Shown piece after piece: positions 12,801 to 25,900 of a stretch of 64,000 nucleotides of DNA; within the stretch, counting starts at the first letter, position 1; each line of letters starts with the position of its first letter. Under the pieces are notes generated by a model. The model was given only the letters and a program-made list of their open reading frames with translations, was not told the origin of the DNA and searched no databases. The position numbers and the translations under genes are program-made. The stretch is from Strigamia acuminata (taxonomy: Eukaryota; Arthropoda; Chilopoda; Geophilomorpha; Linotaeniidae). The stretch is taken from assembly GCA_949358305.1 (NCBI GenBank), contig OX442317.1, positions 434,001 to 498,000 on the forward strand, read 5' to 3'.

Positions 12801-15800
12801 AGTAGTAGGGAAAAAAATTCACATGAATTTGGACTTCAGATTGCATTTGTTTTAACGAAGAGGTCAACTCGGTGAGTGCTCTGATGAAGGTGGCGTGATC
12901 TGGAATCAAATTACAAGAGGGTGGGGTGGGAAAAAAAACATCATTTTCCTTTTCAATTTAATTGCTCGGTAGCAGTTTACACGTTTTTCAGTCACCTTGA
13001 CTGTTAATGTAGTATTCCTGATGCCGTTGTTCCTGCATGTAGTCGGAAGGGGGCGTCTGCAGATTTGCCGAAGACGAGCGACTCGACATAAATGCCTGAG
13101 TTTGCGACGACGGGCAATTCATCATTTCCAACACCTGAAGACTCGGCATTCGAGTGTAGATGGAAAAAGTCACTTTACGGTCCCTTTCCTACGCATGAAC
13201 AAACAAAATAAATTTAAAAAAAATAAAAGAATTTGAATCATGCAATTTAATTTTAGTTCTTTTTTTTATTTCGCATTTCACTTGCAGACAAGTGTGCACG
13301 TGACTCGCATACTCTAGCAACTTGAGCAGTTAGTTCCCTCTTTATCTCTCTTTTTCTCTCTCTCTTTCGGGGGCATTTTTGCTTCTCGGTGAAGGTTTCG
13401 TTCAATTGAAGTAAAATGTCTTGATTAATCTCAATTGAAGATTAAACAGATTTGAGTTTGTTCCAGTGACCTTCGTTTGACCATTTTCCATTTTGCATTT
13501 TGATCGATTCGGCCCGCGATAAAACTGGCGGCAAATTATCGTGCAAAATGCAAATTAGACGCAATAAAAATCGAAACGATTTCTTTGTTTATAGTCGGAT
13601 TCAAATGCTGATTCTCCGATTAAACAAACTTGGCTTTAACAACCTTGGCTCGCAACTTTATTTCAAAATGCAACCTTATTTATTTCGCATTATTTGACTC
13701 CCAAATGTCGAAAAATCTCTTTTTTTTTCTTATCTATTCAAGGCTGTCCCCCCATGTCCCACTTTGGTTAGTTGATAATGCTAAGCCTGCTTTTAATCCC
13801 TACTTTAAATTACATTATCATGACAAAAGTGCTAAAGAGCTAAAGTCCAAAAGGGGTCTTTGAGAAGTCCATTCTTAGGGCGTAATTGGAGGATTGTACG
13901 AATTGGACATGGACTTTTGAAAAAATTAATTACCACTCTGATTCGGTTGTAAGAGGTAACATCCATCAACATGTGCTGCAGGGTGAAAGGTAATACCACC
14001 ACTCCTTGGTATACACAGTCTGCATACACTTGGAGTTTGGCTGAAGGTTCCTTTTGTACAAATTCCAACAGAAGTGAACTCATTCTCGACTGCAATGAAT
14101 TTAAATTGATGTGTTGAGTGCGAATTCTCCCCTTTTCGGTTGTGACCACAGTAACTACAAGTAAAAAAAAAATGAAAAAAATAAAAATTCATTCTCAAAC
14201 ATTTCCTAATCAATTAGGTGTCCGCTTAAAAGGAAAGACCGGTCTTTCTTTTATTTTTCCTTTTATTTTTCCTCCTTATTTTTTTTACTCGGGTTAATTA
14301 ACTTGATTCAACTTTGAGTCACAGGTGAATGAATGATTACACAGGAAGACGTTAATCCTCACTTGTGATTTTATAAACAAACATTAGAAAATATTGATAA
14401 TAAAGGAAAGAAAAATATTTTAACATCAAATTGAGTAATGGGTGTTGGCAAGAGGTTGGACACGAAGCGTGGGAGCAAAAAAACGCATTTCGCGTCCATT
14501 TTTCAATCATTTTCATAACAGATGTTGCTCGTTCAGTAGTTGGAGAAATGGGGGTTAATGCGAAGGGCGAGTATTTGGGTGGGCCCCTCAACCTCGATTT
14601 ACACAAATCACTGAGAAGAAAAAGTGCAAAGGTTAAATTTGATTATTTTTCTCCCCCACAAACGTAAACATCGCTTCTGCAGCTTCAAGTAGCAATTTGA
14701 TAAAGCGTCATTTCATTTCATTTCATTTCATTTCCATCGACCATTTTTCGTATCCTAGTATCCCAATATTTAAAATTAAGTGTGTGGGTGGGGAATAGGC
14801 CCCGGGAAATGTCCCCATTCGGATATAATGATGGAAATTTAAAGTGATGAAAAAATATGAGAATAAATAACTATGAGAAACGTGATTTGCGGATTTCTGC
14901 GATGATGTTTTGATGTTTTGCTGATATACGGGTATGTTGTTGTTGTTTGTTGCGCGCCCGTCAACATTTCAAACATTTCAATGTCAGTTTTGATTCGCAA
15001 ACGTATAAAGTGGCTGTAAAGGATTGACTTTTCAACTCTCAACTCAATTGGTATTCACATTTACGTCGTGACTGATGAATGGTTTCTGGGGCAGTCCAGT
15101 CCAGATATGTAGATGATCCCTCAATTGTGGCTGCGAGGTCATGGCAAACACTTTTCTTTCTTTTGTTCAAAACATTCGAACCAAATTGGGCTTTCGTTTA
15201 AGTGTCATTAAGAAATGCAATAAATCACATTTAAAGTGCGCGACGCGAATATCTGGAATTTCCTCATTTCTCTCGAATTTAAATATTTTAACATAAAGAA
15301 AACTTGTTTTCCACTTTCACTTTTCTCTTATTCTCACTTTCCACAGTACTGTGACATTTCGTCGCGTTAATTCAATTGCTGCAATTTCTCGTTTAATTCG
15401 ACGTACTACAGTTTTGCCAAGAATGTCTAAATGTCAAACGACATTTGCTGGGTTGGCGCTGAACTGGCGCTGAGTTGGCGCTGGATCGGTAATTGTATTT
15501 GAGGAGGACTGAATCCCTTATCGCACTTGATCCCGATTCCTGAGGTCAACACGTGGCCGTTTGTCTCTAGCCGGTTCTTGTTTAAGGTGTCGTGACGCGT
15601 AAACGACGCGCAAATGTCAAACTTTAACGAGACCAACCGTTTTTTATGCCTCAATTAAAAGACTGGTGCCGGTGTTGTTCAACTCCACCCAGAACCAGAC
15701 GCAACCTCACCCATCCGTCAGCCCTGAGCCCTGACTGAGCCCTCACGCTCACCCTCACCCTCGTCCTCGCCCAGCACAAATTGTCTAATTACACGTTCTG

Positions 15801-16496
15801 TCAGTCAAAAATGCCTCTTTTTATTCAATTAGCGCGTCGCTTTTCCTTTACCTCGGTTTTTACTCCTTTCGTGCAAAAGCGAAAACTTGTGTCTCGCGCC
15901 CGTGAACTCGACACTGATGAGCATGTGCTGACTCCTCCCATGCCGGCGGGGAGAAATGTCCCGGACGGCCAGGAAAAAATTGTCTTCAGCGATGGCAGCT
16001 TGCAGTTCTTTCGACAGACCTGTAATCATCGTAATAAGAAATAAGAAATAATTATGATAACATAAACCTAATTAAATGTGTACGTGATTTATGACTTTTT
16101 TCAAAAATGAGTTGACAAAATAAATTAATTTTCTTTTGTTTCTCTCTCTCCCCCTCGCTCAGTGGGTTTCATTTGGCGCAAATTACAAAATGTCACTTAA
16201 TTCAGAGCATTAACCAGCAAAACATGTGTGGGTTGGAATGTCCAAATCTATAAATTTCTTTTCTTATGGCACCATAAAAGTGGGGAGAAACTCTAACAAG
16301 ATCTATTTATGATAAGGATTTCATTTCATTTTTCTTTTCAAATTTTTTTCAATTATAATTTTTTTTTTTTTTTTTTTTTTTTTGGTTTTGTTTTGTGAAA
16401 TGTTCACTTACCTCTGTCAAATGTCGGGTAAAGCGCGGAAACTGATGGAAAGATGACTGTCGTGATGAAAGTGGTTATTAAAAAGTAGATATTCAT
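9834..16496 (-). CDS. Thrombospondin, pentameric COMP/TSP-5-like type
   Basis: Secreted calcium-binding extracellular-matrix glycoprotein. Exons: 16412-16496, 15852-16019, 13935-14154, 12996-13188, 12823-12899, 12690-12744, 12448-12632, 12242-12382, 12111-12188, 11877-12032, 11607-11819, 11390-11549, 10976-11329, 10727-10906, 10341-10661, 10187-10284, 9975-10114, 9834-9922; 970 aa, all phases consistent. Order: signal peptide ([20 protein letters not shown]), laminin-G-like N domain, a short Ser/Gln linker, the coiled coil that oligomerises group B thrombospondins ([18 protein letters not shown]) followed by the CAAC cysteine pair, four EGF-like domains (two with calcium motifs DIDEC and DINEC), type 3 calcium repeats ([15 protein letters not shown] style, about residues 510-725) and the C-terminal L-lectin domain ending [16 protein letters not shown]. 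No type 1 repeats or procollagen domain, hence group B. Long introns only in the 5' part. Confidence 0.95.
13189..13934 (-). other. 746-nt intron of the thrombospondin gene
   Basis: One of two oversized introns, between the N-domain and linker exons. It holds pyrimidine runs (about 13340-13368) and ordinary AT-rich sequence; I see no exon or element I can support. Confidence 0.5.
14155..15851 (-). other. 1.7-kb intron of the thrombospondin gene with a G-rich block
   Basis: The largest intron of the gene, splitting the N domain. It contains a CATTT pentamer repeat (14707-14732), and at 15660-15778 a C-rich block on the plus strand, meaning GGGTGAGGGTGAG-like runs in the transcript. Short open frames inside are not supported. 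Position in the 5' part of the gene would fit enhancer or splicing control, but this is inference. Confidence 0.4.
16361..16384. repeat. Poly(T) tract
   Basis: Uninterrupted T run of about 24 in the first thrombospondin intron. Confidence 0.8.
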
Positions 16497-18852
<2,356 letters not shown>

Positions 18853-19483
18853 ATTCTCCGCGCTCTGTACAGAAAAATTGAACAAAAATATAGAAATGGA
18901 TCTACTATTTTATTTTCTTGAATAAATAACGTGAGAAATACGAAACCCAAGTGGTTTAAATTAAATTTATTTCTCCAAGAAACATTGAAATTGACACTCG
19001 AAATTGTTTTCTTTGAATTATCAATCAATAATATCTAAAAAAGTTCTTAATCTAATGGCAATCAAATACGACATTTAATTAGGTTCTTTACTGTACTTGT
19101 AAGAATAATTATAAGAATTATAATAGCACTGTTTATAATGATAATTAGTGATTATTCACAATCTTTGATCCGTAAAAAAGAATTTCTCGACATCAAATAT
19201 TAGAATTATGAATTATATAAGCTTTAGCAAAAGGAAATTTTTTTAGTATTTGTTAAGTCTTCCGCTCCATTCAAATCTTTAGGTACAATCAAGTTAATTT
19301 CATATTCATATTTCATATACAATTAACTAACAAACATTTGATAAAATCCTCGTTTCCATTCAAACAATAATAATTGATAACTTGTAATTTGTGGGTTTTT
19401 TAAAAAAAAATCAAGAAAAGGCAAATATTCCTTCACCCCATCCGTGGAATTCAAAAATGCATTTGAGCACACGAGGAATCGCG
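18853..19483. other. Convergent 3' spacer zinc-finger gene / SCAMP
   Basis: 631 bp of AT-rich sequence with both 3' UTRs. AATAAA at about 18921 fits the zinc-finger gene. No further gene seen. Confidence 0.5.
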
Positions 19484-21534
19484 TTAATATCGATTGTCTC
19501 CTCCCGCCATTTGTTGACGAACTGCACCCGCAGCGGCATTGGCCGCCGCATTCTGCACATGCTCATTACGTAATACTCCACTAGCGAACTCTTGCTGCGC
19601 TTTGGCAAAACTCGCTCCCGTATTTCGATATAACCGATGAACCTGATGAGAAAAATGCAAAAATGTAGAAATTGCTCGACAAAAACGCCCGTAACGTGTC
19701 GGTTAGTAGCGGAAAATAACCTCTTTATGTTTCAGTAATTAAAATTCACATCTTACCTTAATCAACTGCAACGAACAGAAAATGACTAAGATAGTAAAAC
19801 CAGTGGCCGGAATCATACACATAATTCCAGCACCGGTACTCGACCCTAACGCAGCAGAGGCCGTATACCAACCACTAAAAGAGCCAACACATAAGAAAAA
19901 AGAGAAAAAAAAAAGAAAAAACGAATCAACTGAGGAAAATTAAACTTAAAATTAATTCAAGGTGGAAAATAAAGTCATGCAAATGATAAAACTAAAATAT
20001 CCCAGCACATACATCTGAAACCATTAAAAATCGGAAAATAATAAATAAATAAAATAAAATAATAAATGCGTTAGTAATAAACAAAAAGAAAAAGATAAAC
20101 TAAAACGTCAAGTGGTTCGGATAGAGCGTTCGTCGGCGATGGTCACGATTGTCTGTGGTCTACCTTGAGCAGAATGAGGCAATCTCCGAGACAAGCTACG
20201 GCAAACAGGAAACCAATGAGTAAAACGATTCCTCCGACTGCGTAATTGGATACGGAATTCGGACTGGCCTGCAACGCCATCAGTCCGCTGATGAAACCAC
20301 TACGGAAACAAGTGTAACAACATTTTTTAATCGTGCACATTGAAATCAATCATTTGCGTGCTTTTGCTGTTTGATCAATGGGGAAAAAAAAGACACTTGG
20401 ATTCATTTCGTTCATTTCGTTTTGTCACTTACCAAGCGCCCCAACCTGGAAAACCAATCGCAAAAAGTCCAGTTGCTATGCATTGGAAAAAAAAGACGAA
20501 AAAGAAAACGAAAAAGTTGAACGAACTGTCACTTCTGTAAAATAAATCAATAAATGAATAAATAAATAAATTAATCATTTATTTCGTTTGGTTACTTGAA
20601 TGCTTTATAAATAGGCCGGAACCAGCAAACGTAAGAAGCGGGTGTAAATAAGAAGAAGAAGAAAAGTGATAATCCAAACGTCGCTCCTCCGCCGCTCACT
20701 TTGATCATGAGGGCTAAACCGCCGAGAACATTGAGAAACATCACGCACGTGTGAACTGAAAACAAATCAAATTAAATCAAATTTAACAACCAAATTTGTA
20801 CTCGAGTCTTACACATCCATAAATAGTACATCGTCCTAACCAACTTCTGAAATTCAAGAGGAATTTCCACATTTATATCTTGATAAAAGCACGGTCCGAC
20901 ACAAAACTTTTCGGGAAGCGGAGGCCAATTATTTCTCGGCGGTGCTACAAAAATACAAATTTAATTTTAAATTAAAATTTGTTTTAAAATTTTGTTTTAT
21001 TCTACCGCCGTATGGAGCATTTCGTAAGGCTTCCTCTTTTCTCTGTAGTTCAGCTGCTTTTCGTTCGAGCTCCTCTTGTCTCCGCTGTAATTCGTCGGTC
21101 GTGATTTTCTGCTGAGCCGATGGAGTGTAGGCGGGCGGTGGTTCCGCAGTTGGTTGCATAACAGCTGGTTGTGACCCGGCGGAATAGTTTTGGCTCATCG
21201 GTGGTTGATATTGCGGAGGATTCGCCGCTCCACGCACCTGCTTCGCAAATTGCAAACAACAAATTTAATAAAAAAAATCAAATAAATGTCACCCGTTCTG
21301 CCGCCTTACGGCGCTTTGAATCTTGTTCCCTCCGTCGTTCGAGAATGGATTGTAATCATCGAGTCCTCCCTGGGCGGTGGAACTTCGGGTCGCTTGTACG
21401 ACCGACGGATCCTAAAAGAAAAGCGAACCAACGACAGATGTAAACGTTGCGAAAATCGTAATGCGTATATCACCAACCGCAAACGGGTTGTTTAATTCCG
21501 GCTCGCCGAACGGCTGTTTGTCTAAACCTGACAT
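19484..21534 (-). CDS. Secretory carrier membrane protein (SCAMP)
   Basis: Four-pass membrane protein of recycling vesicles. Exons: 21478-21534, 21310-21411, 21006-21237, 20813-20944, 20596-20755, 20433-20534, then either 19757-19874 (canonical) or 20164-20299 (alternative), and 19484-19642. Lengths are 353 or 359 aa. Domain order: N-terminal NPF motif (LNNPFAD) and YNPFS for EH-domain binding, a coiled coil ([20 protein letters not shown]), the amphipathic segment [17 protein letters not shown] before TM1, TM1 ([17 protein letters not shown]), TM2 ([19 protein letters not shown]), TM3 ([20 protein letters not shown]), TM4 encoded by the alternative exon, and the cytoplasmic tail [19 protein letters not shown]. 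The tail matches the SCAMP1/3 type. The gene is notable for its duplicated TM4 exon, described separately. Confidence 0.94.
19952..20014 (-). other. Candidate alternative terminal exon of SCAMP
   Basis: Acceptor GGTTTCAG at 20015-20022 is followed by 20 open codons of hydrophobic sequence ([20 protein letters not shown]) and a stop. The frame fits directly after the alternative TM4 exon (phase 0). No AATAAA is seen just downstream, so this may be chance. Confidence 0.25.
20164..20299 (-). other. Alternative, mutually exclusive TM4 exon of SCAMP
   Basis: 136-nt exon with a strong donor (AAG/GTAGAC) and acceptor (TTCCGTAG). It starts with one base completing a split Cys codon, then Gly-Phe ([11 protein letters not shown]), exactly as the canonical exon at 19757-19874 starts ([11 protein letters not shown]), and both end in phase 0 after Lys. 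It encodes a membrane segment of similar length ending [10 protein letters not shown]. Using both exons, or neither, breaks the reading frame, so they should be spliced exclusively. Confidence 0.8.
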
Positions 21535-21965
21535 TCTGTACGTGCTTGTCTCGTTTGGCTTTAAACGACGCTCAAATGGACCATGAATACTTTTATAATT
21601 GTCACTTACTACAATTCAATCACAAACTATGGGAGACCGACACCCGCTGTAGTAACTACTAGAGCCGCAGAAATCGATCACTTGAACATTACGTCATTAT
21701 TTTTATCATCATTTTTATCATTATTATTGCTCTAAGCATTTTTTTATGCTTACGATTTTTATAATACTTTTTTTAATATTCATTTAGTTAATAAAATTTC
21801 ATGAATAGAATGACTTGAAGTTTTCAATTTATTAGTTCCATTTTTAGTCGACGAGTTTAGAAAAGGGAAGAACAAATCTCGCTCGTTGTGTATAGGTGCG
21901 ATCGACTGATAACCCTGTAAAACGCCTCTTTGTTTCATATATTGTTTATTCGTGGCAGGTTGGAC
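21535..21965. other. Divergent spacer SCAMP / PIGBOS1-like
   Basis: 431 bp AT-rich gap with the 5' regions of both genes. A splice-acceptor-like TTTATTCGTGGCAG ends 6 bases before the PIGBOS1-like ATG. Confidence 0.4.
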
Positions 21966-22130
21966 ATGATTAGAAAACCGAGGGGAATCAGGACAATAGA
22001 CTTGATCGTTGTACTAGCTATTGGAGTCATTGGTGGCAATTACATTTGGAAACCCATCTTTGAACGTAGATCGTTGACCAAACAAGAACAACCGGAGCCG
22101 GTTGTAAAATTAGACGCCGCAGAGAATTAA
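21966..22130 (+). CDS. PIGBOS1: PIGBOS1-like mitochondrial outer-membrane micropeptide
   Basis: 54-codon frame, the same length as human PIGBOS1. The single transmembrane segment and the following motif match in order: LIVVLAIGVIGGNYIWKPIF here against an LLFATVLGIAGGVYIFQPVF-type stretch in the vertebrate protein, followed by a short charged, Gln/Glu/Lys-rich tail. In vertebrates PIGBOS1 sits in the outer mitochondrial membrane, contacts the ER and tunes the unfolded-protein response. The ATG at 21966 is chosen because it places a short basic stretch (RKPRGIR) before the membrane segment, as in the family. Similarity covers about 20 residues in a tiny protein, so it needs confirmation, but the glycine pattern and the Pro-x-Phe-Glu end are specific. 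Confidence 0.7.
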   Translation: MIRKPRGIRTIDLIVVLAIGVIGGNYIWKPIFERRSLTKQEQPEPVVKLDAAEN

Positions 22131-22221
22131 ACCAAATTGATTTGTGAAATAGGAATAAAGTAAAATTTTATTCATAAAAAAAAGATGAAAATAAAGAAAT
22201 ACTTTTTGCAGAAATCGAAAG

Positions 22222-22398
22222 ATGAGTGCGTACTCGCTGAAAACGCATCCGATCTTGGCGTTTGTTATTCTGTCGACATCGGCACTTATACTCTACAGAT
22301 TCGGTTACAATACTTTCAGCTCGAGACAACAGATGAGAGAAGCCGAGCACGAAGCTGCCGTTCTTATTAGCAAAGCGACCAAGAAGACTTCCACTTAG
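22222..22398 (+). CDS. Unrecognised 58-aa single-pass membrane micropeptide
   Basis: A complete small frame begins at the ATG at 22222 and ends with TAG at 22396-22398. The product has a short N-terminus (MSAYSLKTHP), one hydrophobic segment (ILAFVILSTSALILYRFGYN) and a charged, partly amphipathic C-terminal helix (SSRQQMREAEHEAAVLISKA). This resembles the build of small mitochondrial inner-membrane or assembly-factor proteins, but I recognise no family. An acceptor-like TTTTTGCAG lies 11 bases before the ATG and an AATAAA near 22432 follows the stop, so it is probably a real transcript. It begins only 91 bp after the PIGBOS1-like stop codon. Confidence 0.6.
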   Translation: MSAYSLKTHPILAFVILSTSALILYRFGYNTFSSRQQMREAEHEAAVLISKATKKTST

Positions 22399-22591
22399 AT
22401 TAGATGATTTTGTGTACATTATGTAGTTAAATAAACATTTTGATAGTTTCAATTGCAATTTTTTTAAATCTATTTTATTACAATCGTGTGGAAATAAAGA
22501 TCGGGAACAATTTCAAATCATCTCTCTTTTTCTCTATCTACAGAAAATCAAATTTTCCACATTGTATTTACATTTTCGTAAGGAGAATCGT

Positions 22592-22835
22592 TTATTTTTC
22601 TGGTTTAGCATCGTATTTGGTGTTGTAAATGGGGATGTAGTCGGTAATGACTCTCCAATCAGTGAAATAGAGCATCCCAACGAACCCAGCAGACCCGTAC
22701 GCCATCAACGATGGAATCCTGAAAACGGAAAAAATGCAAATTCGAAATTGGAATCAATTTAAAAATTTTTAAAAATATTACACCATACCACAACTTGGCG
22801 ATTTCAAAATGTCTCTGACCAATTGATCGCAACAT
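22592..22835 (-). CDS. UQCR11: Cytochrome b-c1 complex subunit 10 (UQCR11)
   Basis: Small accessory subunit of respiratory complex III in the mitochondrial inner membrane. Two exons, 22789-22835 and 22592-22718, joined within a Trp codon, give 57 aa (56 in human). The N-terminus is MLRSIGQRHFEIAKL; the rest contains the single membrane segment IPSLMAYGSAGFVGMLYFTD and the family's conserved DWRVITDYIPIYNTKYD, which lines up with DWRLILDWVPYINGKF of vertebrates. Length, Trp-(Ile/Val)-Pro at the exon junction and the DWR motif make this secure. Its start codon is 147 bp from that of SKI3. Confidence 0.92.
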
Positions 22836-22982
22836 CCTCGGAGCTGATGCACAACCGGTATAAAACCGAGTCAAAGTCGAATATTTTTTCTTCCTTTCCT
22901 TCGCCAAATAAAATGTCGTCTACAAGAACAGGAAGTTCAGATGCGAATATCTGCCACGAGTCGTCGCTGCTGGATTTAAAAG
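22836..22982. promoter_or_regulatory. Divergent promoter gap UQCR11 / SKI3
   Basis: 147 bp between opposite start codons; a shared bidirectional promoter is inferred from spacing. No TATA box or named motif stands out. Confidence 0.45.
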
Positions 22983-25900
22983 ATGGACGCAAAAGACATC
23001 AAGAATCTTTTAAAAGATGCCAGAGAGGCGATTAGGAAAAAAGAATTTGCCGTGGCATTGAAACATGCCGATGTAAAAATCAATAAGACTAATTTCTTTC
23101 GATCCACATTTATATTTTGCTTTTTAGGAAGTTTTACATCACGACAAAAGCAATTACAACGCCCTGGTATTCGTGGGTGCAGCGGCTCAGGAATTAAATG
23201 AACTCCAAAAGGCTGAAAAATCATTCAAAAAAGCTGTAACTATTCAGCCAAATCAATTGCTCGCGTGGCAGGTATTCTCCTATTTTCCCATCAATGATAG
23301 ATAGTATTTAAAATAACTTTTTTTTGGTCCAGGGATGGTGCGCATTGTGCGAAAAAAGCAGCACTCCCAGCCATAAATCGGAGTTATTAATAATTTATGA
23401 AAAGCTTGTCGATTTACAAAGGTAACCGTGTCGGTTTTACGAATATTGTGTGTACATTTTCAATTTTCAATTTTTAGTGATGTGGAAAAGAAATTCGAAC
23501 TGACCGGTAAACTCGCGCAGTTGCATTTGGAGAGGAAAGAATTTGACAAAGTAAATAGTTTTGAATTGAACATTTCCGAATTCCGAATTCATTTGAAATT
23601 AAATTTTTACAGACACTAGATGTGTTGCAAAATCAATACAAATTTGTATCCGTTGATCCGGAGAAAAAAAATAAAATCGATCAAGCCGTGGTCAAACTTT
23701 TGTCTTCCGAAACGACACTTTGTGCACAAAATGAAAACCTGGTAACGAAATAAAAAGTTTGGCAAAATGTAAATAATTCTATTTTGAATTTTTGATTTTA
23801 GATGAAATCTGCATTAATAAATATTTTCTCTTCTGACAATGAATTCAACATGGAAGACAAAAAATTATACTTAAAAGAATACATTAAATTGCTTTTAAAA
23901 GTAATTTGGCGATGATTTAACGCGAACAAATGACGAAAAATTGCAATTTCAGGAAAATGATGCCGAGCTGTGCTTGGAGAAATCGCAAAATCTAATCGAT
24001 TTGGACCCCGATTTAATTTATCCCCACCAAGTGATTTGCACATTGTACTTAAATTCGGCTGCGAGTAATACCGAAAACATCTTGTTTGAAAACATTTTTT
24101 TTTTAAATTTAAATTTAAATTTTTCATTTCAGGAAAGAAAAATTTAGAAATTGCAAACATTGAACCGATTGTGCAAAAACTTTTAAACTTGGACTCGACT
24201 AATGACGTAGCTAAAATCGCCGAAATTGCTCTGAAAAGTTCTGCAAATGACAAAGAAGCGTTGATGGTCCTACTGGGAAACATCGAATCGGGAAAATCGG
24301 TCGATGAATGTTTAATTTTGATGCGATCGAGCGAACTGATTCATAAATACGAGAAATCCATCAACTTCGCGACTGTTGGACTAGATCTTTGTAAAACATC
24401 GTCGATCGAGAACACCGATCGCGCGTTTAAAGCGCTTCAACTCGGATTAATAAATGCGCAACTCAATGTCGCTTCGAACGACAATATTTTAAAAAATATT
24501 CCAACATTAGAAAACGTAATAGGCACAAAAACAACAATTACTTTGCACAAAATAATCACCAAATTTGAACCATTCAACAGTTATTATCAACTTACAAATA
24601 TGACGTTCAAATTTGTCGACTTTTAATTCGATCTTACCTAAAACTGGGACATTTTGAAACTGCAAACAAAGTAAAAACACAAAATTAATTAATTAATATA
24701 TCATTAAAATCGTAGAAATTAACATTTTGATCAATTACAGTTATGTGGCGATGTTGCTCCGTGGGAAGGAAACTCCGACCTCGCGGATTGTTATTTAGGA
24801 TCGCTGCTCCGAAGACAAAATGAACAAACAATGGCTCGCACAAAGTACGCAAAAACAATTTGTGCGTTTCAATTCATTCGATTTATTTGTTTTTATTTTT
24901 GATGTTGTTTCAGACTCCAAGTTGCGATGAAAAAGTTTGCAAACGACAGTTTCTTGATGACGGAATTGGCTCTAGTTTGCCGAGAATTGGATGATTATCC
25001 ACAAAGTTTATTATACTTATTAACCGTTAAGTGCCCAAACATATCGCCTCGTTTCAAAATAATTTTCGTTTTAAATATCCTTTCAAATTATTGCAGGCGT
25101 TGAAGGAAGATTCCTACAATCCCAATTTATTCTTCGAAATTGGGAACCACTATTTATTAGTAAAAGACGAAATGTAAGGATTTTAAAAAATAAGTCGCAA
25201 ATACCAACAACTCGTCTATTATTTCAGAAAATGTCAGCGCTGTTATAAAAAATCGTTCACGATCAACCCAAGCAACAAAGACGTCGCGATCGCTCTCAGC
25301 GACCTCTACGCGCAAATGGGCTTAGAAGTAGAATAGAAACAAATAACAACATATTAATTCTTAGAAAAAAAATATTTTCCATTTCAGAAAGAAAATATCG
25401 AACTATTGACAACAGTAACTTCGAGTGACAAGTAAAAAAAAGAAAGAAAAGAAAAGAAAAGCAATCAATTTGAGTGAATCTTGTGTTTTTGACAGCAACA
25501 ACAAATGGGCGCTGATTCGACTCGGCTATTGCCACTACAAACGAGAAAATCCAAGTGCAGCGATCAAATCGCTGCAAAAGGCGTTGAGCATCGATAATAA
25601 AGACAGCCATTGCTGGGAGTACCTCGCCGATTGTTACATGAAACGAGGCAGCTACACGGCTGCGCTCAAATCGTACGCGAGAGCGCTCGAAGTAAGGAAA
25701 ATTGCAGACATATTTCCGCAAATAATTAATGTCCGCGGCTACAATTCAAGAGAGCTTCTTATTTGAACTTGTGGCCGTTTTACGTTTATTTTGCATTTGG
25801 AACGAACGTAGAAGAAACTTTCAACGTTCATTTTGTTTCTTTTTCCGTTTTAATAGCCGTGGCTACTATTCAAGGGCGGTTCTTATTTCACTGTGGCACT

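Noticed and set aside
13189-13934. Search for a TIR-bounded element as in SKI3
   Set aside because: No matching inverted ends or target duplication could be found by eye.
14431-14667. 78-codon plus-strand frame
   Set aside because: Inside a thrombospondin intron, no ATG start in good context, no family, no splice partners.
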